DNA from: Ottowia testudinis
GTDB lineage: Bacteria; Pseudomonadota; Gammaproteobacteria; Burkholderiales; Burkholderiaceae_C
NCBI RefSeq assembly: GCF_017498525.1
Contig: NZ_CP071796.1
Location: forward strand, 1,364,001 to 1,428,000
Reading direction: 5' to 3'
DNA length: 64,000 bases
Below are positions 17,554-25,725 of this stretch, piece by piece. The translations under genes and the position numbers were made by a program. The stretch's first letter is position 1. Each line of letters starts with the position of its first letter. The notes under the pieces were generated by a model. It was not told where the DNA came from. It ran no database searches and saw only the letters and a program-made list of their open reading frames with translations.

Positions 17554-19634
17554 GCAGCCCTCTTTCCGGCGGTGATGCGCGCTGCCTCTGTTGCCTCGCG
17601 CCTGGCTGCCAGGTTTCCACGCTTAGGTCGGCCAGCAGTCCGCTGGCCGGATTTCCACTTCTCTCCAGTCTGAGCCTCGTAGTCCCGTGCGATATCCAGG
17701 CTCGCCGCCCGAGAATGACTCTGGAACCGACGCGCGGAGGCTTGCGTGTGTTGGTGGTACTGAACTGCTTCCGCCAGTGACATGTAGTTCACCTCTTCAT
17801 CGACGGGTATGGGGTAGCGGACGTCGAGCTCAATCAAGCGCCCACCCCAGTCAAACCAGATGTGACGGGTACAGGCGTTCAGAACGTAGACCTTCACATC
17901 TAACACTCGGGAACCGCCAACGGATTCCATCGCCGATTGGAAATCCGGCGATCTGGAGTAATAGTTGCGCCCTGCCAACTCAACTCCTTCGCGCGTCAGC
18001 TTCGCTGGCAAGTTCTCAAGGCAGGCGCGTACGGCATCCGCGAAGTCAACTTGGATGGCATCGTTTCGCCCGACAGATTCCAATGCCTCCCACACGCCAT
18101 TCGGGCTTTGTCTGCTCACAAGATGTTCAAGGCTCGGATCAATGCGGCTGCCCACGTCCGTACGCTCATTGAACTCCAGAACCCGGAAGATCTCACGACG
18201 AGCAAGCTGGGCTACCGTCAGCGTCGACCGGACAAACGAAGGAGGCTCGTCGTCTTTGAGCGTCTTCGGGTTCGACGTCTCGATGAGCCCCTTGCTGACC
18301 CCTGAGTACGCGGGGGTCATCTCGCGCACCACGGGCAACAGGCTGGCATCACGTGGCAACGCACTTGACGTGGCACCTGGCCCTCTATCCGTGATCTGCG
18401 TGGGCGAGAGGCCTTTCCCAGGTGATTTGACTTTCAGTCCGAACAGTCGTCCAAACTCCTGGAGGCCGATCGACTCACAGAAGGTTGCCATTCGGTATGC
18501 CGCGCCGGTTTCACTGCCCTGGCTGAATCCGATTCCAGTCAATCTGCCAGAAGCGGTGTCCCGCTTCGTGACCACAACCAAGGGAGGCAAGTCGCTGCCT
18601 TCCACGTAGCCTCGCGGAAGGTCGTGCACTCGATATGCGTCGGCTTCCACGTTCTGCATGAGGTTCCACGTTGACGCGCTGAACGTCCCCTTCACGGGGT
18701 CGATCGTTTTTCTCGCTCTATTGCGGCCAATTCGAGCAGTGCGGACAGCGGCCGGTTCGAAGTGGCGCTTGACGTGATAGAAGTAGGCGCCTTCCTGAGG
18801 GAAAGGATCACCGTTCGGGTGGTAGATCTCGAGTTGCCGCCTCTGACCAACGGAGATTTCTCTCGCCTTGCAGCCGAAGTGCTTGCGCATCGCCGAGACA
18901 TAGACTTCTGGCTCTGTGCGACCAAGTCTTTGTTCGGCTATGTAAGACGCGATGATCTTGTCGTGCATCTCCTTTGTGGTGTTGTATCCATGCGCGCTTC
19001 CGCGGTAGCCTGGTGCCCCTCGTTTGACCTCGGACACGGTTGTCAGACGATCCCACCGACCGATCTTGTGGATAGGGTAGAAAAGCGCGTTTCGGTTTCG
19101 CCCGAACACTAGATAGGTGAAGAACCACAGCCGCACCCGCGTTTCGTTTTGCTTTGGGGTCAGTTCCCGAGCGTGCTGATTGATCCGAGTCTCGAGGTCA
19201 GGGCTATCAATGAGCTCCTCGGCACGCTGCACGAGTGGATTGATGACGAGCAGCTTTTGGTCTATGCGGTCGGCGTGAGTCCTGGCAGGATCCCGTCGCT
19301 CAGAATCGACGCTATCGAGGTCAAGACCAGATAGTTGCTCTAGCCACGGCGGCAACGCTCGGCGCTGCGCCGGGATGATGTGTCGACCCAGAGCGTCTTC
19401 GAAAACGTCTCTTGGCATCCGCTCGATGATCGGATGTGGGTCAGGTGTGATAGTCCGTTTAGGTTTTTTCGCGTTCTTGTAGACGACATCTTTCGCTGGT
19501 TGCTGCACGAAGCGAACAAGCGTGACGACCTCGGTTACGGGACTGTTTCGCAACAGGTAATAGGTGTGCCCCGCAAACAGGTTCTTGTAGCCTTGTGGTG
19601 CTGCCAGCGGGCTTCCGGTGCCGATTCTGATCAT
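17550..19634 (-). CDS. tnsB: TnsB-like DDE transposase
   Basis: Transposase of 694 residues that binds the end repeats and joins the 3' ends to target DNA. The RNase H-fold triad is visible as D332 (NVEADAYRVHD), D416 (QITDRGPG) and E452 (SKGLIETSNPK). The spacing of D416 to E452 is exactly 35 residues, as in the rve/DDE superfamily. The N-terminal ~280 residues hold helical DNA-binding regions. The Lys/Arg-rich C-terminus (GRPKRGNLAARREATEAARI) may contact TnsC. It overlaps tnsA and tnsC by 4 bp each. Confidence 0.9.
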   Translation of the reverse strand: MIRIGTGSPLAAPQGYKNLFAGHTYYLLRNSPVTEVVTLVRFVQQPAKDVVYKNAKKPKRTITPDPHPIIERMPRDVFEDALGRHIIPAQRRALPPWLEQLSGLDLDSVDSERRDPARTHADRIDQKLLVINPLVQRAEELIDSPDLETRINQHARELTPKQNETRVRLWFFTYLVFGRNRNALFYPIHKIGRWDRLTTVSEVKRGAPGYRGSAHGYNTTKEMHDKIIASYIAEQRLGRTEPEVYVSAMRKHFGCKAREISVGQRRQLEIYHPNGDPFPQEGAYFYHVKRHFEPAAVRTARIGRNRARKTIDPVKGTFSASTWNLMQNVEADAYRVHDLPRGYVEGSDLPPLVVVTKRDTASGRLTGIGFSQGSETGAAYRMATFCESIGLQEFGRLFGLKVKSPGKGLSPTQITDRGPGATSSALPRDASLLPVVREMTPAYSGVSKGLIETSNPKTLKDDEPPSFVRSTLTVAQLARREIFRVLEFNERTDVGSRIDPSLEHLVSRQSPNGVWEALESVGRNDAIQVDFADAVRACLENLPAKLTREGVELAGRNYYSRSPDFQSAMESVGGSRVLDVKVYVLNACTRHIWFDWGGRLIELDVRYPIPVDEEVNYMSLAEAVQYHQHTQASARRFQSHSRAASLDIARDYEAQTGEKWKSGQRTAGRPKRGNLAARREATEAARITAGKRAA

Positions 19635-20617
19635 GTCCAGCGCCTGAACCAGGGTTCGAACATTTCAACGGCGTCCTGCGTTTCTGACCGCATCGGACGA
19701 TCGATGAACAGATGGCTCTCGATCAGATCCAAACGTAACTTCCTGAAGAAAACAGCTTGGTGAAAAACGATCTTCTGCTCATACCACGGAAGACCGTGGG
19801 AGAGTTCTGTTGCGCAGATCACGTCGAGCGGGGAAGCTTCCCGCTCAAGCCCTTCATTGAACGCATCGATCACTAAAGCGACGGCGTCTGGACTCAGCGT
19901 GCTACGGCGTTTCTGCCAACCTATCAATTGAAATAGGTTTGCAATGAGGATGTGTGGCAACTCGTCCGCTGCGACCTCAACTGTTCGGATCTGATGGTCC
20001 GAGTACAGAACGCGCTCTGTTTCGTGTCGCGCTTTCTCCTTGATCTGCGCTCGGATCGGATCTGACCTCATGGTCACACCGACCTGCGGCGCCTCAAACT
20101 CTGATCGGGTCGACTTGACGTTGATGTTGACGCAGTATGGGCCGCCTTCGTCGGTGAGAAATGCAAGGAAGTCACCGATCCAGCATCCAGGGGCTTGGTC
20201 GGGCGGCGCGCCATCCTGGCCCAGAACGTGTACCACTGGGTGAAACTTCAGATAACCTAGGTCGTGAGTGATCTGCAGGGTCCCTCTCGTCGGGGGCAGG
20301 TGCAGGCCGGCGGCCAATGGATGACCGTGAAGCGGGTGCAGTCCAGGCAGGAACGGCAACATCCGTTGCTCGTGCAATTCGAACAGCGTGGGACAGCAGT
20401 AGACGATGACTGCCAATGCCGAGCGCTCGGCCCTCGACAGCACGCACACATCGCGCCCCAGCTTATCGACCCAAACGGCCGCCGGCCTGCTGCTGGATGG
20501 CGCTTCCTCGCGCGTCGGCTTGATCGACGGTTCGTAGCCCGGCCCGAACCTGGGTGGATCTTGGCGCCGCAGGATCTCAGCGAGCCTTGCTTCAGTCAGT
20601 CTGTATTGCAACCCCAT
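19631..20617 (-). CDS. tnsA: TnsA-like endonuclease subunit
   Basis: Protein of 328 residues, first gene of tnsABC. In Tn7, TnsA cuts the 5' strands so that transposition is cut-and-paste. A restriction-endonuclease-like core is visible: Glu in LFELHEQRMLPFL, Asp in CWIGDFLAFLTDEGG, and Asn-Val-Lys in CVNINVKSTRSE. The last is where Tn7 TnsA has Gln-x-Lys, so Asn replaces Gln. The C-terminal part ERVLYSDHQIRTVEV, then LPHILIANLFQLIGW, matches the TnsA C-domain. If the substitution abolished cutting, transposition would become replicative. Confidence 0.78.
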   Translation of the reverse strand: MGLQYRLTEARLAEILRRQDPPRFGPGYEPSIKPTREEAPSSSRPAAVWVDKLGRDVCVLSRAERSALAVIVYCCPTLFELHEQRMLPFLPGLHPLHGHPLAAGLHLPPTRGTLQITHDLGYLKFHPVVHVLGQDGAPPDQAPGCWIGDFLAFLTDEGGPYCVNINVKSTRSEFEAPQVGVTMRSDPIRAQIKEKARHETERVLYSDHQIRTVEVAADELPHILIANLFQLIGWQKRRSTLSPDAVALVIDAFNEGLEREASPLDVICATELSHGLPWYEQKIVFHQAVFFRKLRLDLIESHLFIDRPMRSETQDAVEMFEPWFRRWT

Positions 20618-20845
20618 GGCCGCTCCTCATCTTGGTTGGAAGACCGGCTTGGCCGGCGAGACCAGACGTGGAAAAGCACGGGTGCGTCCACTCGCTTGCA
20701 GCAGCAAGCTTGACAGTGGACGCATTTTGCTAGAAAGTGGCAGGCAGGCGGACGCCCAAAGTCTGCTTGCACGTTCTAAGGCGCCTGATTACCTTTGCCG
20801 AGGTAGTCGGGCGTTGTGCTTTTCCAAAGCTTGTTGTTTGCTATT

Positions 20846-21109
20846 TCATACCTCACCTCGCGTCGCTACGGATTTAGCCTGAGACGAGGCAAGAGGATGC
20901 ATTTCGCCCGCCTCGGGCGCCGCCCGGAGGCCAAGTTGGACGGCAGCTTCATGCGCCTGCCCCCATTGACCGCGGGTTCTGCCGGACAACAGTGCCGCAA
21001 CCACGCTGGGCTTGAATCCTCGCGCACGGGCCCACGCGCTGATAGTTACTCCGTGCCTTTCGAGCCATTGACGAGCTTGAACGGGGGTGCGCAAATCTGA
21101 CGTCGACAT
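20846..21109 (-). CDS. Small Cro/C1-type DNA-binding protein
   Basis: Protein of 87 residues with one helix-turn-helix (VTISAWARARGFKPSVVAAL, then GRTRGQWGQAHEAAVQLGL). Such small regulators recur on mobile elements of proteobacteria. It lies upstream of tnsA on the same strand with a 228-bp gap in which I see no other gene. It is divergent from the XRE gene at 21176, so it probably controls the transposition operon or itself (inference). Confidence 0.7.
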   Translation of the reverse strand: MSTSDLRTPVQARQWLERHGVTISAWARARGFKPSVVAALLSGRTRGQWGQAHEAAVQLGLRAAPEAGEMHPLASSQAKSVATRGEV

Positions 21110-21175
21110 TCGCGTATCCTGCCGAGTGCGCTATGATTTGTCAATAAATCCGACGAACAACAACGATGTTTGCAT
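21110..21175. promoter_or_regulatory. Divergent promoter region
   Basis: A 66-bp AT-richer gap (GCTATGATTTGTCAATAAATC) between the minus-strand HTH gene and the plus-strand XRE gene. TATGAT is a good -10 candidate for the XRE gene. Confidence 0.4.
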
Positions 21176-21571
21176 ATGTTTGGACTTCGTCTTTCCGCTG
21201 AGCGACGACGACTTGGCCTCAGCCAACAGCAAGTTGCCGACCGGCTCGGGGTAAGCCGCTCCGCGGTAGGAATGCTTGAAACTGATCGAGCGGCCCTCGA
21301 AGTTGAACGCTTGCTGAAGCTGTCCGAAATCGACTATGACGTCTTGAAGGTCTTGACGGACGAACCCGCACGACTAGCCGCTGGGCGTCTGCTGGACTGG
21401 CAGCTCGTCGTCGACGTGGTGGAGCGCGTGACTGCATGGGAACAAGCTCGGGGTCTGCGCCTTCCATCGGAGAAGAAGGCACTGGTCATTAAGCACTTGT
21501 ACTTGCGGTTTGCGGCACAAGGTGTGGTCGACAAGCAAGCCCTGGACGAAACTCTCCAGATGGCTGCATAA
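21176..21571 (+). CDS. XRE-family transcriptional regulator
   Basis: Protein of 131 residues with an N-terminal helix-turn-helix: RLSAERRRLGLSQQQVADRL then GVSRSAVGMLETDR. The C-terminal part (LVVDVVERVTAWEQARGL) is helical and unassigned. ATG 21176 is chosen; a TTG lies two codons upstream. It opens a plus-strand run with the membrane protein (12-bp gap) and the first TniQ gene, so the three are probably one operon. Confidence 0.75.
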   Translation: MFGLRLSAERRRLGLSQQQVADRLGVSRSAVGMLETDRAALEVERLLKLSEIDYDVLKVLTDEPARLAAGRLLDWQLVVDVVERVTAWEQARGLRLPSEKKALVIKHLYLRFAAQGVVDKQALDETLQMAA

Positions 21572-21582
21572 ATTGCATTCAT

Positions 21583-22203
21583 ATGAGTTCATCTGCGCGA
21601 GATTCGAGGGAGCTGCATCAGGTCTTCTCTCTGTTGGACGATGCGCTGTTGGAGACACTTCGCAATAGTCCAGACGAAGCCTCGGTCGCGCGAGTTCGTC
21701 GCCGGAGAACCATGGGAAATGGATCGGTAGCGCTCGCGTCTTGCTGCGTGCTCGCCACAGCCACCCCGTTCGTATCACGATCGCCTATTGGCACTGTGCT
21801 GCTTTTTGTTGCAACCGTCCTGCTGCTTCTCATTGGTGGATGGGCAATCGACAGTGCGACAGGAGAAGAAATTCGCGCCCATCGAATTGGCATTGTGGAT
21901 CCGTTGGCCCATGCACTTCATGATCCGAGAATCATGTGGCCCGGTATTCGCCGCCGTAAGCACTTGGGGTTCGCTCTGCTGTCGTCGTCCGGGTTCTGTG
22001 CATGCACTGCATGGGCGCTCTTCGGAGGCCAGCGATCTATCGACACCACGATGTGGGCTTGCTTCGCGTGTACGCTCGCTGCTCTCGGCGCTTTGCAGTT
22101 GAATCGGGCTTTCAAGCAGCTGCTCGCTACCAAGGCGATGGCTGCCACTGCTCTGCGGCGTGCTGCCGCCAGGAACTCGCGGCATCTATGGCGCGTGAAG
22201 TAG
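21583..22203 (+). CDS. Membrane protein of unknown function
   Basis: Protein of 206 residues with four likely membrane segments in two hairpins: VALASCCVLATATPFV and GTVLLFVATVLLLLIGGWA, then GFALLSSSGFCACTAWALF and TTMWACFACTLAALGALQL. The hairpins are joined by a cytoplasmic loop. No family recognised. It sits between the XRE regulator and the first tniQ gene (7-bp gap), inside the transposition-control block, where a membrane protein is unexpected. Confidence 0.6.
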   Translation: MSSSARDSRELHQVFSLLDDALLETLRNSPDEASVARVRRRRTMGNGSVALASCCVLATATPFVSRSPIGTVLLFVATVLLLLIGGWAIDSATGEEIRAHRIGIVDPLAHALHDPRIMWPGIRRRKHLGFALLSSSGFCACTAWALFGGQRSIDTTMWACFACTLAALGALQLNRAFKQLLATKAMAATALRRAAARNSRHLWRVK

Positions 22204-22210
22204 TAAAGCA

Positions 22211-23860
22211 GTGACGGACTCTTCGCAACGTGAGCTGCGGCACGTCAAGTTCGGTCTTCCTCAGAGATGGCTGCCGGATGAAACGCTTTTTAGCCTCTGC
22301 AGCCGCTACCACATGGCGAGCGGCCATCAGCTTGCCTCCACCACGTGCAAGGCGCTGTTCGGGCACCCCACTCAAGGCTCCGGGCACGACTTCGCTGCAC
22401 GCCTCAACCACTTTCTCGCTGTCGCCGGCTCAAACCTCGGATCGGCAGATGAGATCGTGGAGGCCCGGACTGTCCTTCCAATCTATCTAGTATTCGCCAG
22501 CAAGGAACTTGCGGATGCTGCACGCCGCGCTTCGGCTGAGGGCTCTGCCGGAGCACTGAAGTTTCGCCTCGGATTGCTAACTAGCCGATTCCGAGCCAAT
22601 CATCCCTTGAAGGCTTGCCCCACCTGCATGATCCAAGACGCGTCCGATCATGCGACTGCTTACTGGCATCGATCGCATCAGCTCCCTGGGGTTTGGGTAT
22701 GTCGGCGGCACAAACGCTGGTTGGTTGCGTCGGACCTCAAAGCAACTGGCATCCGCAGGTTCCACTGGATGTTGCCCTCGTCCGCGCAATTTACTCTCGC
22801 CCACCAGTGCGACCCAAGTAGGGAAGTATTCGCTTTGGCTGACTTGGCGATCGCCCTAGCTTCTCGAACTAGGCTCAACTTGAATCCAAGGGTGCTGTCT
22901 TTGACGTACCGTGAAGCGCTCGCAGAGCATGGCTTGCTTACCCCCTCCGGTAGCCGGCTACGACATGGCGCGGCCGGCCTGCGTTATCACGAATTCTTAA
23001 AGGGCCTTCCCCTGATCGATCAGTTGGGAGGTATACCCACTTCGGTGGAGGGCACTTCCGCTGAGATTGCCCGCTTGATTGGACCAAAGCGGTCGGGAAT
23101 ACACCCCCTGCGACACTTGATGCTGGCGACGTGGCTATTCGACAGCGCTGAAGGGTTTCTAGCGCGTTGCGACCAAGTCGAGTTTCAGAGCGACTTTTCC
23201 CAGCTCAGACAAGGCCCAGCGCTCTCAGTTTCACCCGCACTGGGTCCAGATCCAAGGAAGGATCAACTGGCATCACTTCTTCAAGCAGGATTAACAGTCA
23301 CACGGGCATCACGGGAACTCGGCGTGGATACGAACACGGGCATGGCATGGGCTGCAGAGCAGGGGTTTACGATCCGGCGAAGGCCGAAGGTCCTGACTTC
23401 TGAAGTTCGCAAGAAGGTGATTCGGTTACTCAAGCGCGGTGTCCACAAGGCTGAAGCCGCCACGGCAGGCAACGTCTCTGTTGAAACGATCACCAGCCTA
23501 CTGCGCAGCGAGGTTGGGCTGCATCAAGCCTGGAAGGACGCACAATTCGAGGGAAACCGCCGACGGAACAGACGGCGCTGGGTGCGCTGGGTAAGTGCCA
23601 ACCCGCACTCCGGGGTCAAAGCCGCGAGGCTCGCCGAGCCCGCTGTTTATGCATGGCTGTACCGCAATGATCGCACCTGGCTGGCAGCGCAGACTGTTTC
23701 CATGGAGCGAGTTACCCGCAACCCAAGAATCAAGGTTGACTGGGATGCTCGTGATAGGCAACTATCAAACGAGGTGAAGCGATTAGCTCTCGAACTGCAC
23801 GAATCCGACTTAGAAGGGCGGATCAAGCTTTGGAGTTCCCCCCATCTCACGGACGGTTGA
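22211..23860 (+). CDS. tniQ: TniQ/TnsD-family target-site selector 1, C-terminus replaced by IS3
   Basis: Sequence-specific target-selection protein. The N-terminal TniQ domain has GLPQRWLPDETLFSLCSRYH and a zinc finger C136-x2-C139 ... C164-x2-H167 (ACPTCMIQ, HQLPGVWVCRRH). The long C-terminal region with HTH-like stretches (GLTVTRASRELGVDTNTG, HKAEAATAGNVSVETITSLL) resembles TnsD and would read the attachment DNA. GTG start at 22211. An IS3 element cuts the gene at 23830, so the last ~10 residues are IS-encoded; the native 41-residue tail is at 25137-25259. Whether the truncated protein works is unknown. Confidence 0.85.
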   Translation: MTDSSQRELRHVKFGLPQRWLPDETLFSLCSRYHMASGHQLASTTCKALFGHPTQGSGHDFAARLNHFLAVAGSNLGSADEIVEARTVLPIYLVFASKELADAARRASAEGSAGALKFRLGLLTSRFRANHPLKACPTCMIQDASDHATAYWHRSHQLPGVWVCRRHKRWLVASDLKATGIRRFHWMLPSSAQFTLAHQCDPSREVFALADLAIALASRTRLNLNPRVLSLTYREALAEHGLLTPSGSRLRHGAAGLRYHEFLKGLPLIDQLGGIPTSVEGTSAEIARLIGPKRSGIHPLRHLMLATWLFDSAEGFLARCDQVEFQSDFSQLRQGPALSVSPALGPDPRKDQLASLLQAGLTVTRASRELGVDTNTGMAWAAEQGFTIRRRPKVLTSEVRKKVIRLLKRGVHKAEAATAGNVSVETITSLLRSEVGLHQAWKDAQFEGNRRRNRRRWVRWVSANPHSGVKAARLAEPAVYAWLYRNDRTWLAAQTVSMERVTRNPRIKVDWDARDRQLSNEVKRLALELHESDLEGRIKLWSSPHLTDG

Positions 23861-24761
23861 GCGCTGAAGAATTCAGCGCAGCGGTGACGGCATTTGCCAC
23901 CTGGGACTGCTCGGATTTTGATTCATTGATCTTCTCGAATTCGTTGGGTGAGAGATAGCCGAGCGCGCTGTGCAGGCGCTGCGGGTTGTACCAGCCCTCG
24001 ATCCAGGCGAAGACCGCGTGCCTGGCTTCGGTCTGACTCCTCCAGCTTCTACGGTTGATCAGTTCGCACTCCAGGCTGGCAAAGAAGCTCTCAGCCATCG
24101 CGTTGTCGTAGGCGTCACCCACAGAGCCCATGCTCGAGCGCACGCCCATCTCTTGGCAGCGCTTGCCAAACACCGTGCTGGTGTATTGGCTGCCTTGATC
24201 GGAATGATGGATGACGCCTTCGGGTTTGCGGGTGAAGGCGGCCATCTCCAGCGCCTGCAGCACCAGATCGGCTGTCATGCGCGTGCCAAAGGCCCAGCCC
24301 ACCACCTTGCGGCTGTACACATCGATGACCACCGCCAGGTAGGCAAAGCCGCTCCAGGTGGGCAGGTAAGTCATGTCGGCCACCCAGAGCTGGTTTGGAG
24401 CTTCGGCCACAAACTGGCGGTTGACCAGATCGCTGGCCACGCTGGCCTGCCGATCGCGCCGGGTGGTGACGCACCAGCCGCGTCGGCGGCTGATGCCCTT
24501 CAGGCCCGCCTGGCGCATCAGGCGCTCGACGCGTTTCTTGTTGACGATCACACCCTCTCGGGCCAGTTGCGCGACCATGCGCGGCACGCCGTAGGTGGCA
24601 TCGCTCATCTGGTGGATGGCTTCGATGTGTTGCAGCAACTCGGCATTGGCCTGATCGCGTGCACTGGGTTGGCGATCCAGCCAGTCGTGATAGCCGCTGC
24701 TGGACACGCCCAGCACGCGGGCCATGGTGCGTACCGGGGCGTCGGCCTGATTTGCTCGCAT
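23847..24761 (-). CDS. IS3-family transposase OrfB
   Basis: Catalytic DDE subunit, 304 residues. An HTH_21-type start (GVSSSGYHDWLDRQPSARD) is followed by the integrase core with D in WVADMTYLPTW, D in VIHHSDQGSQY and E in NAMAESFFASLECE, then FAWIEGWYNPQRLHSALGY. The ATG overlaps the orfA stop (TGATG). The OrfB frame is also open further upstream (KREDVHAVYTLMRANQ), so a -1 frameshift near GGGCAAAGCGAG can give the OrfAB fusion. Confidence 0.93.
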   Translation of the reverse strand: MRANQADAPVRTMARVLGVSSSGYHDWLDRQPSARDQANAELLQHIEAIHQMSDATYGVPRMVAQLAREGVIVNKKRVERLMRQAGLKGISRRRGWCVTTRRDRQASVASDLVNRQFVAEAPNQLWVADMTYLPTWSGFAYLAVVIDVYSRKVVGWAFGTRMTADLVLQALEMAAFTRKPEGVIHHSDQGSQYTSTVFGKRCQEMGVRSSMGSVGDAYDNAMAESFFASLECELINRRSWRSQTEARHAVFAWIEGWYNPQRLHSALGYLSPNEFEKINESKSEQSQVANAVTAALNSSALNRP

Positions 24762-25081
24762 CAGCGTGTAGACGGCGTGGACGTCTTCTCGCTTTGCCCG
24801 GCAAACCAGGCCGTAGCCTTTGCCAGGATGTCGCGCTCCGTCTGCAATCGCCGGTTCTCCCGGCGCAGATGCATCAACTCCTCACGCTCGGCCGTGCTCA
24901 ACACATCCTTGCCGGGCAGCGGCTTGCCGGCATCAGCAGCAGCGCGTGCAACCCAGTTGGCGATGCTGGCCGCCGACACATCGAACTCTCGCGCCAGCTC
25001 CGACTGGCTGCGCCCGGCTTGAAACAGCTCGACGATCTGCTGTCTGAATGCCGCCGGGTACGGTGGCTTGGTTCTTCCCAT
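24761..25081 (-). CDS. IS3-family transposase OrfA
   Basis: DNA-binding subunit of 106 residues. The helix-turn-helix is FRQQIVELFQAGRSQSELAR then FDVSAASIANWVARA. The leucine-zipper-like C-terminus is EREELMHLRRENRRLQTERD. It binds the IS ends. Confidence 0.93.
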   Translation of the reverse strand: MGRTKPPYPAAFRQQIVELFQAGRSQSELAREFDVSAASIANWVARAAADAGKPLPGKDVLSTAEREELMHLRRENRRLQTERDILAKATAWFAGQSEKTSTPSTR

Positions 25082-25136
25082 TTCGGACTCCTTCCTTTTC
25101 GATGAAAGTGTCCGTCAAACAGGGGGAACTCCACTT

Positions 25137-25259
25137 TTTCACATCTACCAGCGTTTGCCAGAGCTCAAGGCAAAGCTATTCAAGCTTGATCGACTACCGC
25201 TCACGAGGTCTGCCATCTACATCGCGGTTGGCAAGCCACGAGACAAAAAAGCCAGCTGA
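25137..25259 (+). pseudogene. Detached C-terminal tail of TniQ 1
   Basis: In frame after removal of the IS: EGRIKL joins FHIYQRLPELKAKLFKLDRL and ends at PRDKKAS. It has no start of its own apart from IS-derived sequence. Confidence 0.75.
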
Positions 25260-25346
25260 CAAGCTAAGACATTCGTCAGTGTGACTGCAGCGGCGGTCAC
25301 GCCCTATTGAAAGGGTTCCCCCGCTCTGTGCAACTATCGCACTTCT

Positions 25347-25363
25347 AGTGCTATAGTAGCACT
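25347..25363. promoter_or_regulatory. Palindromic operator with -10 box, abutting an ATG
   Basis: AGTGCTA-TAG-TAGCACT is a perfect 7-bp inverted repeat ending 1 bp before the ATG at 25365. A -10-like TATAGT (25352-25357) is embedded in it. Transcription would begin at or next to the start codon, so the mRNA is probably leaderless and the gene autoregulated. Confidence 0.6.
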
Positions 25364-25364
25364 G

Positions 25365-25685
25365 ATGAGCAGATCAACTGTGCGCCCCCAGTCATTCCCC
25401 AAGTCGCAAGGCGAACTCATACGCTTGGCTCGAGGAAACCGTACGCAGGCTGACTTTGCTCGCTTTCTTGGAGTTGACCGAACGTGTCTGTCTCGATATG
25501 AGAGCGAGGCACTCGGTGCCCCAACGACCGTACTGAACGAGTGCCTCTCCCGAATCGCTGCAGATGCGGAAGCCGATTCGTCAGATGCTGCTATGGCACT
25601 GAGATACGCGAAGCTCCTCTTGGGGCATCTGGAAAACTTCGCGGCGAAAACGGAGTCGTCAGCGTTGGCGAAGAAACCCACATGA
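25365..25685 (+). CDS. XRE-family transcriptional regulator
   Basis: Protein of 106 residues with a helix-turn-helix (LIRLARGNRTQADFARFL then GVDRTCLSRYESEALG). It lies between the two tniQ genes, 40 bp before the second. The palindrome directly before its ATG is its probable autoregulatory site. Confidence 0.75.
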   Translation: MSRSTVRPQSFPKSQGELIRLARGNRTQADFARFLGVDRTCLSRYESEALGAPTTVLNECLSRIAADAEADSSDAAMALRYAKLLLGHLENFAAKTESSALAKKPT

Positions 25686-25725
25686 AGCGCGCCCCTGGCG
25701 AGCCCGCAAATAATCGACTGACGCG

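Larger units (their letters stand above)
23831..25133. mobile_element. IS3-family insertion sequence, 1303 bp
   Basis: Ends are imperfect inverted repeats beginning TGGAGTTCCCCC, left at 23831 and right at 25133 (TGGAGTTCCCCCTGTTTGAC read inward). The flanking 3-bp duplication CTT lies at 23828-23830 and 25134-25136. It carries orfA and orfB on the minus strand. Removing the IS and one CTT restores the tniQ reading frame through to 25259. Confidence 0.93.
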
